NCBI RefSeq assembly: GCF_001317345.1 | Contig: NZ_JXCG01000004.1 | Location: 147,008-211,007, forward strand | Origin: Thermococcus sp. EP1 | GTDB lineage: Archaea > Methanobacteriota_B > Thermococci > Thermococcales > Thermococcaceae | Length of the DNA stretch: 64,000 nucleotides | Direction of reading: 5' to 3' | Shown here: positions 17,680 to 27,546 of the stretch, piece after piece | How the letters are laid out: every line of letters begins with the position of its first letter | Numbering within the stretch: position 1 is the first letter of the stretch | The notes under the pieces: model-generated | Databases searched by the model: none | The model's input: the letters and a program-made list of their open reading frames with translations, nothing else | Told to the model about the DNA's origin: nothing | Program-made: the position numbers and the translations under genes

Positions 17680-18690
17680 CTACCACATTTTCGGATACCA
17701 ATCTCGTGGCATAAATACCTTTTCAACATCTACTGCAATCCCTTTTGCCTTCGTTAACATCTCTTGAGTGCTCATTTTTGCTTTACCTAATGCCACAAGC
17801 TCGTCTTTGAGAGTCATTATTGCAATTAAATCACCCGGCTTAATACCTTTATGAAGCCTCACTATGCCTGGAACCGCTAAATCAGCACCATGGGTAACCG
17901 CTGCCACTGCTGAATCCCTAATCCAAACTTTAGGTAAATGTTCTACTGCCTTTTCCATTGGCTGAATTGAATTTCTAAAGTAACTCTCAATCCCATCATC
18001 TTTCCAGAAATGATAAGCATCTATTAAATCATGAAGGCTTACAAGTGTCTCATCTTCTCGGAAAGGTCCACTTCTGCTTCTTCTAAGTTCAGCCATATGT
18101 GCCCCAACACCCAAAGCAAGGCCCATGTGATGAATGAGAGAACGTATGTAAGTACCTGCTTCAACACCGACCCTAAAAAGAACGTCTTTACCATCAATTT
18201 CTAAAACTTCAATATAGTAAACTTTTCTAGTCCTTAATCTCCTTTTAACAGCACTCCTCAATGGCGGTCTTTGAATGATCTCTCCTTCAAATTCCCTCAT
18301 GACAGCTCTTATCTTATCCTCTGAAACACTTCCATGAAGATGCATTAAAGCAATATACTCTTTTCCGGCAGGCAAAAGAGCCTGCACAACTCTAGTAGCC
18401 CTCTCAAGAGCTACTGGTAAAACTCCCGTAACCTTCGGGTCGAGAGTCCCCCCATGACCAGCTTTTTGAAGATTAAGCAGCTTCTTAATCCATGCCACAA
18501 CCTCGTGGCTAGTTGGACCAGGAGGCTTGTCAAGATTTATCACACCAAACTGGAGATGAAGTTCAATAGGCCTCCTCTCTGGAGGATATCCCCATTTTGG
18601 ATTGGTCTCAGCATTCTCATCCTTTATAACAACCTCTCTCTTGAGATCAGCAGGAAGTACGAGCTCTCGCTTTTTCCTTTTCTTAGCCAT
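17680..18690 (-). CDS. cbf5: tRNA/rRNA pseudouridine synthase Cbf5 (TruB family)
   Basis: 336 residues. The TruB catalytic motif is HGGTLDPKVTGVLPVAL with the essential aspartate (near residue 83), preceded by INLDKPPGPTSHEVVAWIKK. A PUA domain occupies the last 80 or so residues (VWIRDSAVAAVTHGADLAVPGI). Cbf5 is the enzyme of H/ACA guide ribonucleoproteins with Nop10, Gar1 and L7Ae. The ATG at 18688-18690 follows GGTGAGGAGA. In most archaea it directly follows rpl14e; here two unrelated genes intervene. Confidence 0.95.
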   Translation of the reverse strand: MAKKRKKRELVLPADLKREVVIKDENAETNPKWGYPPERRPIELHLQFGVINLDKPPGPTSHEVVAWIKKLLNLQKAGHGGTLDPKVTGVLPVALERATRVVQALLPAGKEYIALMHLHGSVSEDKIRAVMREFEGEIIQRPPLRSAVKRRLRTRKVYYIEVLEIDGKDVLFRVGVEAGTYIRSLIHHMGLALGVGAHMAELRRSRSGPFREDETLVSLHDLIDAYHFWKDDGIESYFRNSIQPMEKAVEHLPKVWIRDSAVAAVTHGADLAVPGIVRLHKGIKPGDLIAIMTLKDELVALGKAKMSTQEMLTKAKGIAVDVEKVFMPRDWYPKMW

Positions 18691-18721
18691 TCTCCTCACC
18701 TACAAAAAATTGAAAGAGATG

Positions 18722-18731
18722 GTTATAAATC
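18722..18731 (-). promoter_or_regulatory. TATA box of cbf5
   Basis: GATTTATAAC on the minus strand lies about 35 bases before the cbf5 ATG. Together with the 154-bp gap it shows that cbf5 has its own promoter rather than depending on the upstream ribosomal genes. Confidence 0.5.
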
Positions 18732-18853
18732 TTTAGAATACTCCCATCATGATTCCTACCCCACTCTATGAGAGACTATCAAAAAGTAACCTAAAACACT
18801 TCTTCTAGGAATGAGAAAGACTAAAAAAGCCTTCTTAAGCCGGTTTTCCTTTT

Positions 18854-20188
18854 TTAGAGCATGTACAAGATATCGTATGAATGACTTGGATATGTATAAT
18901 AAGCATGTTTTAGATCCTTAGCTGTTAGGCCCAGTTTAATTGCAAGAGCAAAGATGTTCACAATTTCCTCTGCATTTTGACCAAGCAAATGTGCTCCAAG
19001 AATCCTATTTCCTTCTCCGATTAGAATCTTATAACATGAATACTTTTGATTTATTCTAATGGAGTTGTACCATTTTGAAGTATCGCCTTTTTTTATGATG
19101 AATTTGAGGCCCTTTTTCCTAGCCTCCTCTTCCTTTAAGCCAACAGAGGCCATTGGAGGGATTGTAAAGACTACTGTAGGTATTGCAGTATAATCAATTT
19201 TCACATGGTTTCCTTTGATAATATTGTTTGCAGCTATACTTCCCTCTACTGCTGCAACTGGTGTCAATGGTAAACCACCTTTGGCGCAATCTCCAGCAGC
19301 ATAAATATTCTCATTCGTTGTTTGCATATATTCATTGACCTTTATCCCTTTCTCGTCATATTCAACGCCAGCCACTTCCAGCCCGAGGTCATCCACATTG
19401 GGTATCCTCCCCGCTCCGTGAACTACGAGATTAACCTCAAAATTTCCTTGCGGAGTTTTCACAACAAATGAGTCTGCCCTTTTCTCCACTTCCTTCACGG
19501 GAGCGTTTGTCACAACCTTTATGCCCCTCTCCTCAGTGGCTTTGATGAGACTATCAACTATATAAGGCTCAAAATTCTTCAAGGGCCTTTCACTTCTGTG
19601 AAGTATTGTCACAGAACTCCCAGCGCGTGCTGCTAAATGTGCAAATTCAAATGATATATACCCCCCACCGATGAAAACTATCCTCTCCGGCAACTCATCA
19701 AGTTCAAGAAACTCATCGCTGGTTATAACATGCTCCTCTCCCGGAATGTTAAGTTTTCTCGGCTTTGCACCTGTTGCTACCAAAAACTTGTCAGAGAGTA
19801 TGACCTCACCGTTTACCTCTATTCTATCCTTGTCTATAAACCGAGCGCTCCCATGGATCGTCTCCACCCCTGCTTTTTTGAAAGCCCTCTCAATCCTCTC
19901 TGGAAAACCTTTAGTCCATTCTCCCTTAAAAGCCATGAGCTTTTTCCAATTTATATACACTTTTCCTTCAATGCCTTTGTCTTTCATCCTTTCGGCCCAA
20001 TCTACAAGCTCAGCTCCACCAATGAGAATTTTCTTCGGGTCACAACCTCTTAGAGCACATGTTCCCCCAAATGACCTCTCATCAACAATAGCAACACTCA
20101 GCCCAGCCCTTGCAAACTTATAAACAGCAGAAGAACCAGCTACACCAGTTCCAATAACAACCACATCAAACTTTCTCATCTTCTTCAT
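18854..20188 (-). CDS. Pyridine nucleotide-disulfide oxidoreductase, mercuric reductase-like
   Basis: 444-residue flavoprotein. It has the FAD motif VVVIGTGVAGSSAV (8-22), the redox-active disulfide GGTCALRGCDPKK (about 41-53), a central NAD(P) motif IVFIGGGYISFEFAHLA and a second FAD motif IYAAGDCAKG. The C-terminal dimerisation domain ends YTYPSHSYDILYML, where the HPTxxE dyad of glutathione and lipoamide dehydrogenases is not kept. The physiological acceptor is therefore unclear and could be a metal, a thiol or another disulfide. The start overlaps the DUF427 gene by 23 bases, so they form a unit. It lies between rpl14e and cbf5, breaking a widely conserved order. A start three codons later is also possible. 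Confidence 0.85.
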   Translation of the reverse strand: MKKMRKFDVVVIGTGVAGSSAVYKFARAGLSVAIVDERSFGGTCALRGCDPKKILIGGAELVDWAERMKDKGIEGKVYINWKKLMAFKGEWTKGFPERIERAFKKAGVETIHGSARFIDKDRIEVNGEVILSDKFLVATGAKPRKLNIPGEEHVITSDEFLELDELPERIVFIGGGYISFEFAHLAARAGSSVTILHRSERPLKNFEPYIVDSLIKATEERGIKVVTNAPVKEVEKRADSFVVKTPQGNFEVNLVVHGAGRIPNVDDLGLEVAGVEYDEKGIKVNEYMQTTNENIYAAGDCAKGGLPLTPVAAVEGSIAANNIIKGNHVKIDYTAIPTVVFTIPPMASVGLKEEEARKKGLKFIIKKGDTSKWYNSIRINQKYSCYKILIGEGNRILGAHLLGQNAEEIVNIFALAIKLGLTAKDLKHAYYTYPSHSYDILYML

Positions 20189-20477
20189 CCCACATTATCT
20201 CAACACCCTTCCAAAAGGCAATATAATCTTTAATTGTGTTTGCCGCTTCTTTAGGATTCGGGTAATACCATGCAGCATCTTCATTTACCTTATCTCCCAC
20301 AACAACATGATAGTAACTTGCTTCTCCTTTCCATGAACATGTTGTATGGGTGGAGCTTTTTCGGAGGAATTCCTTTCTCACAGTGTCGGGTGGAAAATAG
20401 ACATTGCCTTCCAAAAGAATAACTTTGTCTCTTTTAGCCTCAGCAATAATTTCTCCATTCCAAATAGCTTTAATCAT
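20166..20477 (-). CDS. DUF427 domain protein
   Basis: 103 residues from ATG 20475-20477 (MIKAIWNGEII), preceded by GGAGATGA. The DUF427 core is clear: WNGEIIAEAKRD, LEGNVYFPPDTV, and STHTTCSWKGEASYY, then DAAWYYPNPKEAA. The family's biochemical role is not established. The gene overlaps the oxidoreductase gene by 23 bases, implying a joint function. An in-frame start 19 codons earlier lacks a ribosome binding site. Confidence 0.85.
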   Translation of the reverse strand: MIKAIWNGEIIAEAKRDKVILLEGNVYFPPDTVRKEFLRKSSTHTTCSWKGEASYYHVVVGDKVNEDAAWYYPNPKEAANTIKDYIAFWKGVEIMWDEEDEKV

Positions 20478-20596
20478 TTTATTCATCTCCAATGTAAACT
20501 TTGCATGAATTGTTAAGTAAGTTTTTATTCCCAAATGAGAAATTTAAGAAGAGACAGTTTACAACGTGAAAAAGATAATGGGCGAATCGCCCGAAA

Positions 20597-20848
20597 TCAC
20601 TCAAGACTTATTCCAGCCTGTTCAAGAGCAGCCTTAACAGCTTCGTCCTCAGCACCGCGTTCGATGGCAATCTTTTCTGGAAGAGGCTCAAGGTGCTTTA
20701 TGTTCATCCTTCTTCTCTTAACCTTGTTAAAGCCAGCACCAGTCACAAGGACGAAGTTTTTGTCAATTATATCCACAACAACTACTTTTTGTCCAGCTCT
20801 TCTTCCAGCAATAACAACGGCTAATCTTCCAATGTCAATTGCAGGCAT
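20597..20848 (-). CDS. rpl14e: Large ribosomal subunit protein eL14
   Basis: 83 residues [37 protein letters not shown]: the compact KOW/SH3 fold of archaeal L14e. It follows cmk by 20 bases in the rpl34e-cmk-rpl14e operon, a common archaeal arrangement. Confidence 0.96.
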   Translation of the reverse strand: MPAIDIGRLAVVIAGRRAGQKVVVVDIIDKNFVLVTGAGFNKVKRRRMNIKHLEPLPEKIAIERGAEDEAVKAALEQAGISLE

Positions 20849-20868
20849 TCATCCCACCTCCACTATTT

Positions 20869-21426
20869 TTATTTCCCCGTGTCACCATCGGGGTACAGGT
20901 GGTCGATGGCGGCCTTCACAATTTTGAAGACCCCATCGGGACCCCATTTAGCGGTATTAATTGTTAAGTCATAAATCGAGAGGTCGTTAATGTCGACCCC
21001 ATATAGGTTTAAATACCTTTTCCTATTCTGCATTTCCCTTTCAGCAATTTGCATGAAAGCTTCTTCAACACTTACACCTTCCCTTCTCGCTACGCGTTGG
21101 GCCCTCACTTGAATTGGTGCATCGAGCCATATTTTTAAGTCAGCTGTCTTTACCATCCACCCTGCTAGACGGCCTTCTATGACAACATTGCACTCTTTTG
21201 CTGCCTCTACTTGCCTCTTGTCAACTTCTCTATCTATTTCGGGGTGCATTTCTGCATATTCTTGGAATTCTTGCAGACTCATACCTCTCTCTTTTGCCAT
21301 TTGGCGAAAGATCAAGCCTGCGTAAATATGCTTAAATCCATAATATCTAGCTAAGTTCTTGCATAGAGTGGTTGTACCGCTTCCCGCCAAGCCACTTACT
21401 GTTATTACTAGACATCCCTTTGGCAT
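20869..21426 (-). CDS. cmk: Cytidylate kinase
   Basis: 185 residues. P-loop GLAGSGTTT (12-20), NMP-binding region GRLAGWMVK and LID segment QRVARREGVS are typical of archaeal CMP kinase, which phosphorylates CMP and dCMP with ATP. It lies between rpl34e and rpl14e in the conserved order. Confidence 0.95.
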   Translation of the reverse strand: MPKGCLVITVSGLAGSGTTTLCKNLARYYGFKHIYAGLIFRQMAKERGMSLQEFQEYAEMHPEIDREVDKRQVEAAKECNVVIEGRLAGWMVKTADLKIWLDAPIQVRAQRVARREGVSVEEAFMQIAEREMQNRKRYLNLYGVDINDLSIYDLTINTAKWGPDGVFKIVKAAIDHLYPDGDTGK

Positions 21427-21453
21427 ATTTCATCACTTATTCGACCTATAATT

Positions 21454-21720
21454 TTAAAGAGCAGCTCTTACCTGGGCTTTTATAACCCTACGCATACAGG
21501 TTGGACAAAGATTTGGCATTGGTCTCTCTGGTCTCTTCTTTGTTTTGGGCAATTTTCTGAGTTCACTAGGTCTTCCCCTAGGAACCCCATTGAGGGGCTT
21601 TCCACAAATTGCACAGTGTGCTACTTTTGGTTTCTTCCTCTCGAAGTGTATTACAGTCCTCCCTCCAGGAGTCCTAACATATTTCCTTCTCCATGATCTT
21701 GATCTGTACATTGGCTTCAT
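21454..21720 (-). CDS. rpl34e: Large ribosomal subunit protein eL34
   Basis: 88 residues, [26 protein letters not shown], with zinc-type cysteines [10 protein letters not shown] and CPTCMRR. It heads the rpl34e-cmk-rpl14e operon, with a TATA-like AAATTTAAAAATA at about 21753-21766. Confidence 0.95.
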   Translation of the reverse strand: MKPMYRSRSWRRKYVRTPGGRTVIHFERKKPKVAHCAICGKPLNGVPRGRPSELRKLPKTKKRPERPMPNLCPTCMRRVIKAQVRAAL

Positions 21721-21848
21721 ATCTCTCCACCTCGCTTAGCTTTTTTGCAGAGTATTTTTAAATTTAACTATTTTTTGTTTATCCTCTAAGTACGATGCTA
21801 AACTTCTTTGAAAAGGTATCGAAGAGATGAAAAAGAAAGTTGAAAACT

Positions 21849-22286
21849 TTAATCATACTTCTTACGAGTCTTCTCATCACATATTATATGTTCTAAATAT
21901 TCCTCCCACTCTTGAGAATCCCACGTGCCCAAAGCTTTATGAATCGTATAATACTTCTGGGGAACTGGATGGGTACCAAAAACGACTTTTAATCCATACT
22001 TTTCCTCAATAAAGTTCTTAAAATAATCTATCCATGGACATGGTGGGTAACCAACTAAGAATCCTGTTGCAAAGTGAACAACTTCTACTCCGTTGTTCTT
22101 CATTTCTGCTGGAGCGTATTCGATATTCCCTCCCGGGCAACCTCCACATGTAGTATACCCAACGACTTCAACATCTTCATCTTTGTAGAGGCTGAATGCC
22201 CCTTCCCTCTCTCTTATGGCTTTGAAGCATTTTCCTCCTGCACACGTTCTATAACGGTCACAAATTATAATTCCAATTTTCACCAT
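21849..22286 (-). CDS. CGGC domain-containing metal-binding protein
   Basis: 145 residues with the paired cysteine motifs of the CGGC family: ICDRYRTCAGGKCFKAIRE at the N-terminus and GYTTCGGCPGGNIEYAP near residue 50, plus VGYPPCPWID further on. Seven cysteines suggest a bound metal or cluster. The function is unknown. It is monocistronic with 81 bp upstream. It sits between the MBL gene and rpl34e inside an otherwise ribosomal block. Confidence 0.82.
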   Translation of the reverse strand: MVKIGIIICDRYRTCAGGKCFKAIREREGAFSLYKDEDVEVVGYTTCGGCPGGNIEYAPAEMKNNGVEVVHFATGFLVGYPPCPWIDYFKNFIEEKYGLKVVFGTHPVPQKYYTIHKALGTWDSQEWEEYLEHIICDEKTRKKYD

Positions 22287-22367
22287 TTCATTATCCCCTA
22301 TATAATGTTCAACATTATTTACAATGTTTACCTAACCTTAAATTTTTTGGCAATCGTATAATAAGAC

Positions 22368-23243
22368 TCAGAACCTTAAGACTTTCCCAGAGTGAAGCTT
22401 CTCAAAATTCTTCCCAAATTCCTTTAGAAACATTGCTTCAGCTTTGAGCCCTGTACAGTGCCCAGTATAAATTTTCTTAACCCCTAAATCCCTAAGTGCT
22501 TTTATCGTGTTTTGAATCCTCTCATCATTAGCACTTATTAAATGAAATCCACCTATAACAGCGTATACATCAGTGGTTCCTGTTATTTCAATAGCTTTCT
22601 GCACCATGCTGACTATTCCCGGATGAGAGCATCCCCCAATAACCACTAATCCTTTTTCAGTTACTATTCCCAGTCCTATCTCATCTTCAACTTCATCCTG
22701 AACTACTCTGCCATTTTCAAGCTTTTGAAGGTCTATTGTAACCTCTCTCTCAAAATCAACCTTATTTTCTTTTTCAATTTCTCCAAGCGTGAAAATTCCC
22801 GACATTATTCTTATTGGGTCTCTGCTTAAAATCCATATTCCTCCAAGTTTTTCGATTTCTTTTTTTCTTATGGGTGGAATCCCTGCATATATGAATTCTG
22901 GTTCTGTAGCAAAGCTCACTTTAAAGATATTTGGATGAGCGAATATTGGTGCCTCCTTTCTTATTTTTTTCATAATGCCTAAAAGTCCCCCAGTATGGTC
23001 AAAATGACTGTGAGAAAGCACTATTAGGTCGATAGTTTTTGGATTAATTCCCATAAGCCTCATATTGAAAAGAATAGGTTCTGCATAGGATGCTGCATCA
23101 AATAATATTCTACGAACGATACCATCAGATTTTGCTTCGATCAGGAATGAAATACCATGTTGAGCCCAGAATTGACTGTTGTATCCGGCATAATCCTCTG
23201 CTAATATATAAATCTCTAATTCCTCAATCTCTCCAATCTCCAT
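22368..23243 (-). CDS. MBL-fold metallohydrolase (MJ0301/dihydropterin phosphate synthase-like)
   Basis: 291 residues from ATG 23241-23243. The metal-binding motif SHSHFDHTGG, the later GGCSHPGI and the final YTGHCTG histidine are all present, so a di-metal site is likely. The N-terminal AEDYAGYNSQFWAQHGISFLIE matches the archaeal group often named after a dihydropterin-ribofuranosylaminobenzene phosphate synthase activity, a methanopterin step. Thermococcales do not need methanopterin in the methanogenic sense, so that name is doubtful. It lies 44 bp after the DUF106 gene. Confidence 0.8.
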   Translation of the reverse strand: MEIGEIEELEIYILAEDYAGYNSQFWAQHGISFLIEAKSDGIVRRILFDAASYAEPILFNMRLMGINPKTIDLIVLSHSHFDHTGGLLGIMKKIRKEAPIFAHPNIFKVSFATEPEFIYAGIPPIRKKEIEKLGGIWILSRDPIRIMSGIFTLGEIEKENKVDFEREVTIDLQKLENGRVVQDEVEDEIGLGIVTEKGLVVIGGCSHPGIVSMVQKAIEITGTTDVYAVIGGFHLISANDERIQNTIKALRDLGVKKIYTGHCTGLKAEAMFLKEFGKNFEKLHSGKVLRF

Positions 23244-23287
23244 ATAGCATCGCCTTCTTTTAGGAAAAAGAAAATTATAAAACAAGA

Positions 23288-23815
23288 CTAAACCGAATCG
23301 AGGAGTTTTCTCAATACCTGACCAACAGCCATTGAAGTTAGGATATACCATCCAATGTAGCCAAGCTCATTGGCCTGAAGAGACGAGTGATAGAACCCAT
23401 GGAACAAATCAAAGAGGAAAAAGTTGAAGGGTGACTTTACAATTGCAGTCTCAACGTACCATCTCCTCATCCAACCAAAGAAGATAAAGAATATCGGCAT
23501 TGTGAAGAGCATTGGCTTAAACATCGAGTCTTTCATAACTTCGTTTTGGAGCTTTAGTAGTTCCATTTGTTTTTGCTGTAACTTTCTTAGTTTCTTTTCA
23601 TCTTTTGCTTTTTGAGCTTCTTTCCACTCTTTTTGGAACTCCTTGCTCATCTTTTGAAGTCTCTTCATTTTCTCTTGGTCAATTAAAAAGTGATTTACTA
23701 AAGTGAAAAATCCTCCAAGTATGGCACCTGAAATTGTTACTACCCACATTGGATGAGCATTCATTACCAACGGCCCGAACAACTTATCCAGAGCCAAATA
23801 AATTCCCTCAAGCAT
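23288..23815 (-). CDS. DUF106 membrane protein, archaeal Oxa1/YidC/EMC3-like insertase
   Basis: 175 residues with three membrane spans and a long charged coiled coil (about residues 48-95, [20 protein letters not shown]) between the first and second. This is the layout of the DUF106 family related to YidC/Oxa1 and EMC3. It probably inserts or assembles membrane proteins beside SecY. It overlaps adkA by eight bases and sits two genes after secY, as in many archaea. Confidence 0.88.
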   Translation of the reverse strand: MLEGIYLALDKLFGPLVMNAHPMWVVTISGAILGGFFTLVNHFLIDQEKMKRLQKMSKEFQKEWKEAQKAKDEKKLRKLQQKQMELLKLQNEVMKDSMFKPMLFTMPIFFIFFGWMRRWYVETAIVKSPFNFFLFDLFHGFYHSSLQANELGYIGWYILTSMAVGQVLRKLLDSV

Positions 23816-24398
23816 CTTCTTCCACCGCCAGATCCAGTATTTTTACCAACTCATTAACAGCTTCTTCCAATCCTTTGTCTTCATGATTCTCAATTATCTT
23901 TATAAGTGCATTGGAATGCATTGCATAGCTGATTGCAGCAGCCCTATTTAAATCTTGGTGTCTTTGAATTTGCTCTTCAGTTTCAACATCCCTGTCTCTT
24001 TTTAGATCTCTCAAACGTCTGCCAAGTATCTCACTTGGATTAGCCTCTATTATGACCATAAACTTTGGATTTATGACCTCAATAACTTCCTTTGGAAATC
24101 CTAACATGTAACCTAAGGGAGTCTTAATTGTAGCATGTGTATCAAGTAGTACTGGTTCTTTTCGAGATATTTCCAAGATTCTTTGAGCCGCTTTTAATTG
24201 AAGTTCTCTCTGAGTTTTTAAACTTAATCTCCTCATTTCATCTCTATGGGAAACTAAATTAGCCCTAACTGCCTCCTCAAACATTATGTCTCCAAAGTTA
24301 ATAACCCTAAACCTTGCTCGAGTCCTCTGCAAAGCCAGTCGTGTGATTGTACTTTTTCCTACTCCCGGAATCCCTGTAATAACCACCACAAACGGCAT
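23808..24398 (-). CDS. adkA: Archaeal adenylate kinase
   Basis: 196 residues with P-loop [10 protein letters not shown] (8-17), and [11 protein letters not shown] and [17 protein letters not shown] as AMP-binding parts. The short LID is typical of the AdkA group that is specific to archaea. It balances ATP, ADP and AMP. Its own TATA box is seen at 24450-24460. Confidence 0.95.
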   Translation of the reverse strand: MPFVVVITGIPGVGKSTITRLALQRTRARFRVINFGDIMFEEAVRANLVSHRDEMRRLSLKTQRELQLKAAQRILEISRKEPVLLDTHATIKTPLGYMLGFPKEVIEVINPKFMVIIEANPSEILGRRLRDLKRDRDVETEEQIQRHQDLNRAAAISYAMHSNALIKIIENHEDKGLEEAVNELVKILDLAVEEDA

Positions 24399-24449
24399 TT
24401 TATATCACCTTGATGAAAACTCGCGCTCCAAACACTACAAAGAGAAATT

Positions 24450-24460
24450 GGTTTATAAGG
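24450..24460 (-). promoter_or_regulatory. TATA box of adkA
   Basis: CCTTATAAACC on the minus strand, about 55 bases before the adkA ATG and after the secY terminator. It starts the adkA-DUF106 transcript. Confidence 0.5.
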
Positions 24461-24477
24461 TTTTTTGGGAATAAGAT

Positions 24478-24490
24478 GGAAAAAAGAAAA
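24478..24490 (-). terminator. T-run terminator after secY
   Basis: Immediately after the secY stop the minus strand reads TTTTCTTTTTTCC. Such oligo-T runs terminate archaeal transcription and would close the rpl3-to-secY superoperon. Confidence 0.5.
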
Positions 24491-25876
24491 TCATCCAAAG
24501 AATCTACGCAATGCTGGGAACATCTCAGTTGCCTGTTCTCTTGCTATTTCTTCGTAGAATCTATAGAGAATACCAACGGTAAGCAATATACCAGTTCCAG
24601 TTCCCAGGGCACCAAGGAAATCTGCCAATACTGCCACGACCCCTAATGTAAAAGCTCCCCAGAACGTGACATAAGGAATATATCTTTGGAGAACCCTTTC
24701 AAGTATTCTTGGATCCCTTCTGAATCCAGGGATCTGGAGTCCAGCCCTTTGAAGCTGTCTTGCAATGCTTCTTGCGTCTAACCCTGTGAGCTCAACCCAT
24801 AGAAATCCAAAGAACAATGAAAACGTTATTGTCAACAAGGCATAAACCAGAGCCCTTATTGGGTCTGCCATTACGCTGAATATATCTCTAGGTGGTAAGA
24901 CATATCTAACAACTCCTGAAATTACAGCTCCACTTTCATCAAATGTTCCAAGTATTGGATAGCCTATTCTCTGAAGAAGCCTGGCCCAGAGTTGTATATT
25001 TGCATAGAGAGCAAAAGTAAGGATAATTGGGATATTACTAACATACATGAATCTAATTGGATATCTTCCCCTTACAGTTACTCTTCCATAGCTAAGAGGT
25101 ATCTCCACGCGCATGCTCTCGAGATAAACAACTATTAGAAATATCACTACGGTAGCTAGAACGCTAAGCATGTCTGGCATTCCCCTTCTATAAAGAGCTC
25201 CCATGAGATCTCCTTGAATTATATGTTGAATAAAAGCAGGTATAGCTCCAATTATTGCAGGTTCACCTGTAAGGGGATCAATTGCAGCACTAGTTGTGAG
25301 AGGATTAAGAGATTGAGTCACAATTGTCTGAGAAACTCCAGCAGCAATGAAAAGACTTATACCACTCCCAATTCCCCATTTGCTTACAAGTTCATCCATG
25401 ATCATGACCATTATTCCACCAAATGCAAGCTGAAGCATTAAGAGTAGCTTAATTGTAAGTGTTGGGTTTCCAAAAGCTCCTGCAAATACATACACTCCAG
25501 CTTCAAAGAAACACATGAAAACTGCAAAAACCTTCTGGAGTGCCTGATAGAACCTTCTATCGTCTGGGTTTGAGAGGTCAAGTTTTATGATCTCTGAACC
25601 AACTAGGAGTTGCATGATAATTCCAGCTGTGACTATAGGTCCAATACCCAATGTCAAAAGGCTACCATTTCTACCTGCAAGAACAACTCTTAATGTTTGG
25701 AAGTAATCCTGAACTGTTTCTGGTATTCCAAAAAGAGGAATCTCCGCCATAGCAAAATACAACAGTAATGCAACTACAGTCCAAGCAAATTTCTCTTTCA
25801 ACGGAACATGTCTTTTTGGTCGATCAATTTCTGGAAACGCATGTTCTATTTTATAGATTATATCCCTTGCTCCCAT
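24491..25876 (-). CDS. secY: Preprotein translocase subunit SecY
   Basis: 461 residues and about ten membrane spans. The N-terminus [32 protein letters not shown] is the archaeal form. The plug region and the cytosolic loop that binds ribosomes ([23 protein letters not shown] region) are recognisable. It forms the channel with SecE and Sec61beta. It is the last gene of the spc block, 33 bp after rpl15. Confidence 0.96.
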   Translation of the reverse strand: MGARDIIYKIEHAFPEIDRPKRHVPLKEKFAWTVVALLLYFAMAEIPLFGIPETVQDYFQTLRVVLAGRNGSLLTLGIGPIVTAGIIMQLLVGSEIIKLDLSNPDDRRFYQALQKVFAVFMCFFEAGVYVFAGAFGNPTLTIKLLLMLQLAFGGIMVMIMDELVSKWGIGSGISLFIAAGVSQTIVTQSLNPLTTSAAIDPLTGEPAIIGAIPAFIQHIIQGDLMGALYRRGMPDMLSVLATVVIFLIVVYLESMRVEIPLSYGRVTVRGRYPIRFMYVSNIPIILTFALYANIQLWARLLQRIGYPILGTFDESGAVISGVVRYVLPPRDIFSVMADPIRALVYALLTITFSLFFGFLWVELTGLDARSIARQLQRAGLQIPGFRRDPRILERVLQRYIPYVTFWGAFTLGVVAVLADFLGALGTGTGILLTVGILYRFYEEIAREQATEMFPALRRFFG

Positions 25877-25909
25877 GGATTACACCCCAAAAATATTAAT
25901 AATAAAAAA

Positions 25910-26353
25910 TCAGGCAAGGAGGGCCTCTCCACCAGCTTGAACAATCTTTTCTTCAGCTTTGGGGGAGAATGCCCTGGCCTTGATAACGAGAGGTTTAGTT
26001 AACTTTCCGCTTCCAAGGACTTTGTCTGCAAACTGGGTTGTGTCAACAACTATTTTTCCTTCTTCCTCATAAGCAATGCCAAGCTGCATAAGTTCATCCA
26101 AGTGTTCTTCTATAAATCTAAGATTAACTGCCATTATCTCCCTCTGTGCCTCAACAGGTCTTTTAAACCCTCTCTTACCTAGGTGATCTGGCATATACTT
26201 GATGACCCATGTCCACTTCGTCTTCTTTCTCTTTCCTGTTCCTGCCATACCTCTACCGCCTTTGTGTCCTCCACCACGGTGCTTCTTTTTACAACCCCAT
26301 CCGTGAGTGTGGGAACCGCGAAGCTTTCTCACTTTTTTCTTTCTTCTAATCAT
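25910..26353 (-). CDS. rpl15: Large ribosomal subunit protein uL15
   Basis: 147 residues, with the glycine-rich basic N-terminus [23 protein letters not shown] and C-terminal [18 protein letters not shown]. The ATG at 26351-26353 follows GAGGTGTGCGAG. A GTG three codons upstream lies inside that site and is rejected. Confidence 0.96.
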   Translation of the reverse strand: MIRRKKKVRKLRGSHTHGWGCKKKHRGGGHKGGRGMAGTGKRKKTKWTWVIKYMPDHLGKRGFKRPVEAQREIMAVNLRFIEEHLDELMQLGIAYEEEGKIVVDTTQFADKVLGSGKLTKPLVIKARAFSPKAEEKIVQAGGEALLA

Positions 26354-26363
26354 CTCGCACACC

Positions 26364-26828
26364 TCATAGCATTCTCTCTATAAGCTCGTTAATAGCCTCT
26401 CCTCTATAACCTAAAGCGCCACCCTCTTTGAAGGTCCTCTTCTTGCTCTTGAATCCTCCTCTTGGTGGGTGCATCCTGAAGACTGGCTTAAGACCTGGTA
26501 AATCACTAAGCTTCATTTCCCCTGCTATAACTTTTTCTGCAAATTCCTTGATGCTCATTCCAAGTTTTTCTTGAACATATTCTTCTGTTACACGTCTGTT
26601 TCCAGATAATCTTCCTCTTTTCTCAATAAGCTTTGCTAAAGTTTCTGCAGTTATCTCTCCCCAAGTTATGTAGTCCTTGACTTTCTGGATCATCCCAGTA
26701 TACGCGGGAGTTTCATCTATTATCACTAAGTGGTTTATCTTATGGAGTCTAAGCATGCCTAATGTATCCTTTACAGGTCTCTTTACATTTACTCTGCCTC
26801 TTACCCTAATCAATGCAAGTTTTGCCAT
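26364..26828 (-). CDS. rpl30: Large ribosomal subunit protein uL30
   Basis: 154 residues. [34 protein letters not shown] is the L30 ferredoxin-like fold, with the archaeal C-terminal extension ending [15 protein letters not shown]. It lies between rps5 and rpl15 in the canonical order. Confidence 0.96.
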   Translation of the reverse strand: MAKLALIRVRGRVNVKRPVKDTLGMLRLHKINHLVIIDETPAYTGMIQKVKDYITWGEITAETLAKLIEKRGRLSGNRRVTEEYVQEKLGMSIKEFAEKVIAGEMKLSDLPGLKPVFRMHPPRGGFKSKKRTFKEGGALGYRGEAINELIERML

Positions 26829-26838
26829 TTAGCTCACC

Positions 26839-27546
26839 TCACAGTTCAAAGTTCTGTGGCATCTCTCTACCTATAACTATACCATAGCGCTCAATCATTT
26901 CAGGTTTTACAGCGACACTATTAGTGTTGTATAATGCCTCAAAAACTGCTTTTGCAAAGTTGACTGTTGTTCTTGTCTCACCAAGAGTCTGTGACCAAAC
27001 ATCTTTAACTCCTGCCAAGGCAAGTATCTTTTTACCTACATCACCAATAACAAGTCCAAGTCCTCTTGGTCCAGGCATGAGTCTGACTTTTACGCTACTG
27101 CTTTTACCTTCAACTGCAAATGGAATTGAGTGTGGTCTTCTGCACCTGCATTCCCATGAACCGCAACCTCTTTTTATTTCAATGATGTTCATCTTAGCAT
27201 AGTTTATTGCCTTCCTAATTGCAATACCTACTTCCTTTCCATGACCGATTCCAAGTCCTACATAACCATCTTTGTTACCTACTGCCGCTAATACTCTAAA
27301 TCTAACTCTCCTACCACTGTCAGTCATTCTCACTGTTAGAGCTATATCAAGCACTTCCTGGTTCTCCCTTGTGTTAACCTCTGGGAGGAGCACATCAACT
27401 ATTTCTGGTTCTTTTATCTGGTAACCTCTCCTAAAGACTTCATGAATGTCAGTAATTTGGCCTTCCTTAACGAGCATACCTAGTTTTGTCCTTGGTTGCC
27501 ATTCTTCTAAAACCCTTTGAGCGTACTCTTTCCACTCCTGGCTCAT
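26839..27546 (-). CDS. rps5: Small ribosomal subunit protein uS5
   Basis: 235 residues. The double-stranded RNA-binding-like domain shows [27 protein letters not shown], then the C-terminal [31 protein letters not shown]. It acts in decoding accuracy and mRNA unwinding. It overlaps rpl18 by four bases. Confidence 0.97.
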   Translation of the reverse strand: MSQEWKEYAQRVLEEWQPRTKLGMLVKEGQITDIHEVFRRGYQIKEPEIVDVLLPEVNTRENQEVLDIALTVRMTDSGRRVRFRVLAAVGNKDGYVGLGIGHGKEVGIAIRKAINYAKMNIIEIKRGCGSWECRCRRPHSIPFAVEGKSSSVKVRLMPGPRGLGLVIGDVGKKILALAGVKDVWSQTLGETRTTVNFAKAVFEALYNTNSVAVKPEMIERYGIVIGREMPQNFEL

